Source: JAITWT01 sp964439605
GTDB lineage: Bacteria; Pseudomonadota; Gammaproteobacteria; Burkholderiales; Burkholderiaceae_C
Reading direction: 5' to 3'
Assembly (NCBI GenBank): GCA_964439605.1
Contig: CAYTPC010000092.1
Location: 1-27,460 of the forward strand
Length of the DNA: 27,460 nt
Below the pieces are notes generated by a model. It was not told the DNA's origin and searched no databases. It worked only from the letters and a program-made list of their open reading frames with translations. The position numbers were made by a program, and so were the translations under genes. Below are positions 23,705 to 27,460 of the stretch, piece by piece. How positions within the stretch are numbered: position 1 is the stretch's first letter; every line of letters starts with the position of its first letter.

Positions 23705-24510
23705 CTTTCCCCTCGGCGCGGGCCGGCAAAAATACGGTCACGGTGAAATATCCGGGCCAAGCGCCGCCACAGCAACAGCGGCAAGCGCACCAAAAAGCCC
23801 AGTAGCAAACGCGTGTGCATCCAGGTGAGCAAGGTGTTGTCGCGCAGGTAGTTGAAGTGCGACACGCCCCCTTCCTCGGCGCTCAAGTAGCGCACCGGTG
23901 CCGGCAGGTTGAGCGGGGGCACGCCAGCCCAGACCAAACGCACGGCCGCTTCGGGATCGAAATCGAAGCGGCGCATGAAAGCTTGCTTGCGCATCACCTT
24001 GATGAGCGGCGCGATCGGATAAACGCGAAAGCCATACAGCGAATCACCGATGCCGGCGCCCAGCGTTTCCAGATTGGCCCAGCCGTTGCTGATTTTGCGG
24101 CCCAGCACGCGAATGCGCGGCGCCTCGGGACCGAACACCGGCACGCCCAGCACCATGGCTTGCGGCGCGGCCTGCGAAGCCTGCATGAAGGCGGTGATTT
24201 GTTCGCACGGATGCTGCCCATCCGAATCCAGGGTGAGGGCATGGGTAAAACCCTCGCGCTGCGCCTGCTCGATACCCGCCAGCACGGCAGCGCCCTTGCC
24301 TTGGTTGCGCGGCAGCGTCAGTACGCGCAGGCCAGGGTCGGCGCTTGCCATGGCCTGCAGCAGTTCGGCGCTGCCGTCGGTGCTGCCGTCCACCACCACC
24401 CACACGGGATTCCATTGCGCACGGGCGGCGGCCACCGTGGCTTGCACCTTGGCGCCGGGGTTGTAGCTGGGAATCAGTACCAGGTGCGTGGCCGAGACCG
24501 GCATGGTCAT
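23701..24510 (-). CDS. Family 2 glycosyltransferase
   Basis: This 269-residue GT2 enzyme transfers a sugar from an activated donor; donor and acceptor are not evident. It has a GT-A fold with PSYNPG (14-19), the first nucleotide-binding Asp in VVVDGSTDGS (38-47) and the metal-binding DSD in LDSDGQHP (94-101). A C-terminal hydrophobic/basic helix (about 234-254) suggests membrane association. The start is 2 nt after the acyltransferase stop. Its stop TAG (23703-23701) lies within the terminal repeat of the MITE-like element, so the natural C-terminus may have been changed by the insertion. In aryl-polyene-type clusters such an enzyme accompanies an acyltransferase and an exporter; that link is inference. 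Confidence 0.9.
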   Translation of the reverse strand: MTMPVSATHLVLIPSYNPGAKVQATVAAARAQWNPVWVVVDGSTDGSAELLQAMASADPGLRVLTLPRNQGKGAAVLAGIEQAQREGFTHALTLDSDGQHPCEQITAFMQASQAAPQAMVLGVPVFGPEAPRIRVLGRKISNGWANLETLGAGIGDSLYGFRVYPIAPLIKVMRKQAFMRRFDFDPEAAVRLVWAGVPPLNLPAPVRYLSAEEGGVSHFNYLRDNTLLTWMHTRLLLGFLVRLPLLLWRRLARIFHRDRIFAGPRRGES

Positions 24511-24512
24511 GG

Positions 24513-25346
24513 TCAGGCCTGGCTTTGCGACGATTTCAGATGGGTTCCCGCTTCAGGGGCGGCCGGGACCGGGCCGGGCACCAGATCGGGCGCGAGCGCC
24601 TCACGAAAGTAGGCTTGCAGGCGCTCGCCGAAGTGCCCGGCCGAGGCGTTTCCCGGACCGCTTCGCAGTTCATTGACCTGCCAGCACGCGCCACGCCGCA
24701 CGCGCACCTTCAGGGGTAAGGCGGGCGGGCGCCATAGGGGCCAGTGCTTGCCGAGGTAAAGGCTGCTCATTTCGATCAACAACGCCTGTACCGGCGCGCC
24801 GCCACGCGTGGCCATGATCCCGGGCGTGGCTGCGCAGGCGCTCACCGGTGGCGTGCCGGTGCGCGTTCCTTCGGGAAAGATGATCAGCGTGGCGCCTTCC
24901 TGCAGTTCGCGCACGGCATGGCGCAGCATGGGCAGCGGCGCGTCGTTGACGATGTAGCGCGCCAAACGCGCGCCCGCGCCCAGCAGCAGGTTGCGCGCCA
25001 CCGCGCCTTTCATGATGCACACCGCGTTGGGCAGGCGCGAGCTAAGGATCAGCGCATCCAGCAGCGAGGGGTGGTTGGCCACAATCACGCGCGGTCCGCG
25101 CTCGCGCGCCAGCGCATCGAGCTCGCGCAGATCGAAACGGCAGGCGCACAGCAGGGTGAGCAGCATCAAATACAAGCGAAAGATCAGGCTAATGGCCGCG
25201 CGGCCGACGCGCTTTCCGGTTTTGGCAGGCAGCAGCGGGTACAGCAGCAGCGCGATGGGCGTCCACAGCAGGCAGAGCAGCGCCAGCAGGCACAAGCCCA
25301 GCAGCGTGGCCACGCTCTCGTAGGCGCGCCAGAAATACCGGCGCAT
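24513..25346 (-). CDS. PlsC-type lysophospholipid acyltransferase family protein
   Basis: The 277-residue protein starts at ATG 25346, overlapping the halogenase-like stop by 4 nt (ATGA). Two hydrophobic segments (about 12-40 and 52-69) place it in the inner membrane. The acyltransferase motifs are intact: NHPSLLD (91-97; the Hx4D catalytic pair H92 and D97) and FPEGTRTG (157-164). The family moves an acyl chain from ACP or CoA to an acceptor. In pigment or aryl-polyene clusters a relative attaches the polyene to a membrane lipid; the acceptor here is unknown. Confidence 0.9.
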   Translation of the reverse strand: MRRYFWRAYESVATLLGLCLLALLCLLWTPIALLLYPLLPAKTGKRVGRAAISLIFRLYLMLLTLLCACRFDLRELDALARERGPRVIVANHPSLLDALILSSRLPNAVCIMKGAVARNLLLGAGARLARYIVNDAPLPMLRHAVRELQEGATLIIFPEGTRTGTPPVSACAATPGIMATRGGAPVQALLIEMSSLYLGKHWPLWRPPALPLKVRVRRGACWQVNELRSGPGNASAGHFGERLQAYFREALAPDLVPGPVPAAPEAGTHLKSSQSQA

Positions 25347-26686
25347 CAGCGCACCCCTCCGGTGGGTTCCACCAAGCCATCGACCGGGCGAATGTTGATT
25401 TTGCGCTGACGCCAGGCACGCAACGAGGTCATCGGCTGCAGCACGGACGAGATGTAGTAGATCAACTTGAACGCCGCTATCGATCTCCAGATGGGGGTTT
25501 TTCCGAAAATGTCGCCCGCCAGCAGCGAAACCACCGCCTCCTGCATGCGAAAGGTATTGCGCGGAGCCATCAGCAGATCGCGCATGACCGGGTTGGTCAT
25601 GCGGTAGACCAGCCAAGAGAATTTGCTCGGGCCGTGGCGTATGACCTTGTCGAAATGGCGCAGTGCCGCCGCGCTTCGCGCTGGCGTGCGCAAGCAGGTG
25701 TCCACCGTCTCGGCGGCAGCTACGGCGCCCTGCATGGCCAGCCACACGCCCGCGGAAAATACCGGGTCGATGAAGGCGTAGGCATCGCCGACCATGACGT
25801 AGTTGCGCCCATGGTTGCGTTCGCTGGTGTAGGAAAAATTGCCGGTGGCCTCCACCGCGCGCACCAGCGTGGCGTTGGCCAGGCGCTCGGCCAGCTTGGG
25901 CGTGGTGGCTATGCCGTCCATCAGAAACTGCTCCAGGCTGCGTCCGCCACGCGTCTTCATGAAATACGGCCAAGCCACCATGCCCACGCTGGTGACGCCG
26001 TCATGCAGCGGAATGAACCAGAACCAGCCGTGATCAAACCAGAAGATGGTGATGTACCCTTCGGCCTCCCCGGAGTGCCGCCGGGCGCCGGCAAAGTGCC
26101 CATAAATCGCCAAGCTGCTGTGCTTGGGATTGCTGTGTTTGATCTGAAAGCGGTTGGACAAAAAAGTGTCGCGCCCAGAGGCGTCGACGACGAAGCGCGG
26201 CTGAAAATCCAACTTGCCCAGCGTCTCGTGCCGCGCGCTGGCCGTGGCGCGCTGAGGATCGCTTTCCAGATCCAGCTCTTCCAGACGGCACGTTTCGAAC
26301 ACGCGCACGCCCGAACGTTCAGCGTTGCGCAGCAGGATTTCGTCGAAAGGCGCACGGTGTATATGGTAGGCATACGGCATATTTTTGTTCCATGCCTCGC
26401 CGAACAGGAACTTCTGGTTATGCGCGTGCCAGGGCGACTCGAACTCCGCAGCCCGCTTGACCATGCCGATGGCGCGTACTTGCTCGCCCACACCCAATTC
26501 GTCGAGCAAGGGCAAATTGGCCGGTAACAGCGATTCGCCAATATGAAAGCGCGGGTGCCGGTCCTTCTCCACCAACACCACGTCATAACCCCGGCGCGCC
26601 AGCAAGGTACTCACCGTGGAACCGGCGGGACCGCCACCGATTACGAGCACGTCGCACAAAGGCTGGGTGGAAACATGGGTTGACAT
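25346..26686 (-). CDS. Flavin-dependent halogenase-like FAD oxidoreductase
   Basis: The protein has 446 residues from ATG 26686; in-frame starts at 26707 (ATG) and 26743 (TTG) would add up to 19 residues, and none has a clear ribosome-binding site. The FAD fold is shown by VIGGGPAG (15-22), an E/K end to strand 2 (E40, K41), HIGESLLP (48-55) and VGDAYAFIDPVFSAG (299-313). GWFWFIP (220-226) contains the WxWxIP signature of flavin-dependent halogenases, and K77 sits where the catalytic Lys of PrnA (K79) is expected. The enzyme would need a separate flavin reductase and could chlorinate or brominate an aromatic ring, as in xanthomonadins; activity is not proven. It is coupled to the acyltransferase downstream. 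Confidence 0.82.
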   Translation of the reverse strand: MSTHVSTQPLCDVLVIGGGPAGSTVSTLLARRGYDVVLVEKDRHPRFHIGESLLPANLPLLDELGVGEQVRAIGMVKRAAEFESPWHAHNQKFLFGEAWNKNMPYAYHIHRAPFDEILLRNAERSGVRVFETCRLEELDLESDPQRATASARHETLGKLDFQPRFVVDASGRDTFLSNRFQIKHSNPKHSSLAIYGHFAGARRHSGEAEGYITIFWFDHGWFWFIPLHDGVTSVGMVAWPYFMKTRGGRSLEQFLMDGIATTPKLAERLANATLVRAVEATGNFSYTSERNHGRNYVMVGDAYAFIDPVFSAGVWLAMQGAVAAAETVDTCLRTPARSAAALRHFDKVIRHGPSKFSWLVYRMTNPVMRDLLMAPRNTFRMQEAVVSLLAGDIFGKTPIWRSIAAFKLIYYISSVLQPMTSLRAWRQRKINIRPVDGLVEPTGGVR

Positions 26687-27183
26687 GGCGCCTGTTTGAG
26701 AAGTCATGAGCGTAGTGAAAAAGTGTTGATTAAGTGAAAACAACTGCCGTTCACATGCAAATTATGACATTGGTGCTGGCGCCCATCCATGGCTTTTTCG
26801 GGCCTGCGCAAGCTCATCCAGCCAGCCGCCACACCCAGCCTAACGTTGGTCAGAACATACATCACGCAATTGATGCCGTTTGATCAAAAAACTGATCGTT
26901 GCCATGGGTATCGATGCCGCGCAGGATTCCGAAAGCGCCGCCAGTCTGATGCCAATTCTCGTGCATTCATATAGATTTTCTGCTTCTACTCGGCAAGCTA
27001 CTGAAATGCTGTTTTGAAGGGGCGGATTTGGGTTCCAAAAAGGGAGTCACGTCTATTACCCGTCTTGAAAAAACGCTCGCAGGCTGTTCTATGAGGTCGT
27101 CCTTCTTGGCTCAAAACCCGGGAACCAGTATTTCAGCAGCCTGTCAGAAGAGAGTTATCGCCGCGATTGAATGCAAATTGGTA
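26687..27183. other. About 500-bp region without a convincing gene between exporter and halogenase-like genes
   Basis: Both flanking genes run on the minus strand, yet this gap is large for an operon otherwise packed with overlaps. The stretch is more AT-rich than its flanks, and its longest frames (about 50-60 codons) resemble no family. I see a GATC-containing inverted repeat around 26880-26898. An inverted pair, CAGGCTG (27080-27086) and CAGCCTG (27136-27142), lies near the exporter end. It may be a promoter region, a decayed gene or a remnant of a mobile element. Confidence 0.5.
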
Positions 27184-27460
27184 TCAGGCATGACCGGCCC
27201 GTGGTACGGTCAAAGACGTGTCCGAAGGCGCGCCCGACCAGGCCATCGACAGCCACAGCGCCAGCAGCGCACCCGGCCCCACGGTCGCACCCAGGGCATG
27301 CAAAACCGGTACTTGCGAGAAGGCCAGGATGCCAAAGCCGAGCATGGTCGCCAAGTTGGCCAGCGCCAACGATGCCAGCGCCAGCAGGCGCGCGTCAGGC
27401 GCTGTGCCGGCCTGATGGTGCGGCTGCATGCCCTGCACGAAAAACAGCGTGTAGTTGGAG
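27184..27460 (-). CDS. MMPL-family exporter, C-terminal part (gene continues past right edge)
   Basis: About 92 C-terminal codons are present, ending at TGA 27186-27184. The visible piece begins SNYTLFFVQGM, matching the conserved G(S/V)DYxLFF segment in the last transmembrane bundle of MMPL/RND exporters, with Asn in place of Asp. Two hydrophobic helices follow (about LALASLALANLATMLGFGIL and GPGALLALWLSMAW). In aryl-polyene-type clusters an MMPL exporter moves the lipid-linked product to the outer membrane; the substrate here is unknown. It is the upstream-most gene of the minus-strand right-hand block seen in this window. Confidence 0.78.
   Translation of the reverse strand, partial: SNYTLFFVQGMQPHHQAGTAPDARLLALASLALANLATMLGFGILAFSQVPVLHALGATVGPGALLALWLSMAWSGAPSDTSLTVPRAGHA

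Noticed and set aside
25347..25973. Long upstream extension of the acyltransferase frame
   Set aside because: It runs antiparallel-free but inside the halogenase-like gene on the same strand; the ATG at 25346 with a 4-nt overlap and a proper membrane start is the natural N-terminus.

Overview
The window carries a nearly complete type VI secretion system (T6SS) locus (about bases 1-23516) followed by the start of a separate lipid/pigment-type biosynthetic locus (about 23701-27460, minus strand). The DNA looks GC-rich. Hcp, TssB/TssC and the gene order (tssL-K-J divergent from a TPR lipoprotein-tssB-C-hcp-E-F-G-clpV block, plus a TagX-like M15 peptidase) resemble Burkholderia-type clusters. A betaproteobacterium, probably Burkholderiales, is therefore the best guess; I cannot name the genus.

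Layout of the T6SS. (i) Minus strand, 1-2518: a protein that looks like a degenerate ketoacyl-synthase/thiolase-fold protein (cut by the left edge), a PAAR spike-tip protein and an Ala/Pro-rich single-pass membrane protein. (ii) Plus strand, 2692-9512: a TagX-like M15 peptidoglycan peptidase, a possible 40-residue ORF, tssM, tagF and a secreted BON/OmpA-like peptidoglycan-binding protein. (iii) Minus strand, 13644 down to 9537: tssJ, a 222-bp gap that may hold a small ORF, tssK, tssL and tssA. It converges on group (ii) at a strong hairpin whose arms contain both stop codons. (iv) Plus strand, 13903-23516: a TPR lipoprotein, tssB, tssC, hcp, a terminator-like hairpin, tssE, tssF, tssG and clpV. 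Together these encode the membrane complex (J, L, M), the baseplate (A, E, F, G, K), the sheath and its recycling ATPase (B, C, H), the tube (Hcp), the tip (PAAR) and cell-wall accessory proteins. VgrG (TssI) is the only one of the 13 core components not seen. TagF is present, but no PpkA/PppA/Fha partners are in view.

Between the two loci, 23538-23704 is a 167-bp non-coding element with 12-bp perfect terminal inverted repeats and nested internal palindromes, like a MITE. The stop codon of the next minus-strand gene lies inside its right terminal repeat.

The right-hand minus-strand block holds the C-terminus of an MMPL-type exporter (cut by the right edge), about 500 bp without a convincing gene, a flavin-dependent halogenase-like protein, a PlsC-type acyltransferase and a GT2 glycosyltransferase. 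The last three are translationally packed. This combination is known from aryl-polyene/xanthomonadin-type pigment clusters, but the defining ketosynthase, ACP and ligase genes are outside the window, so the pathway assignment is inference. I saw no tRNA, rRNA, CRISPR array or intact transposase gene.
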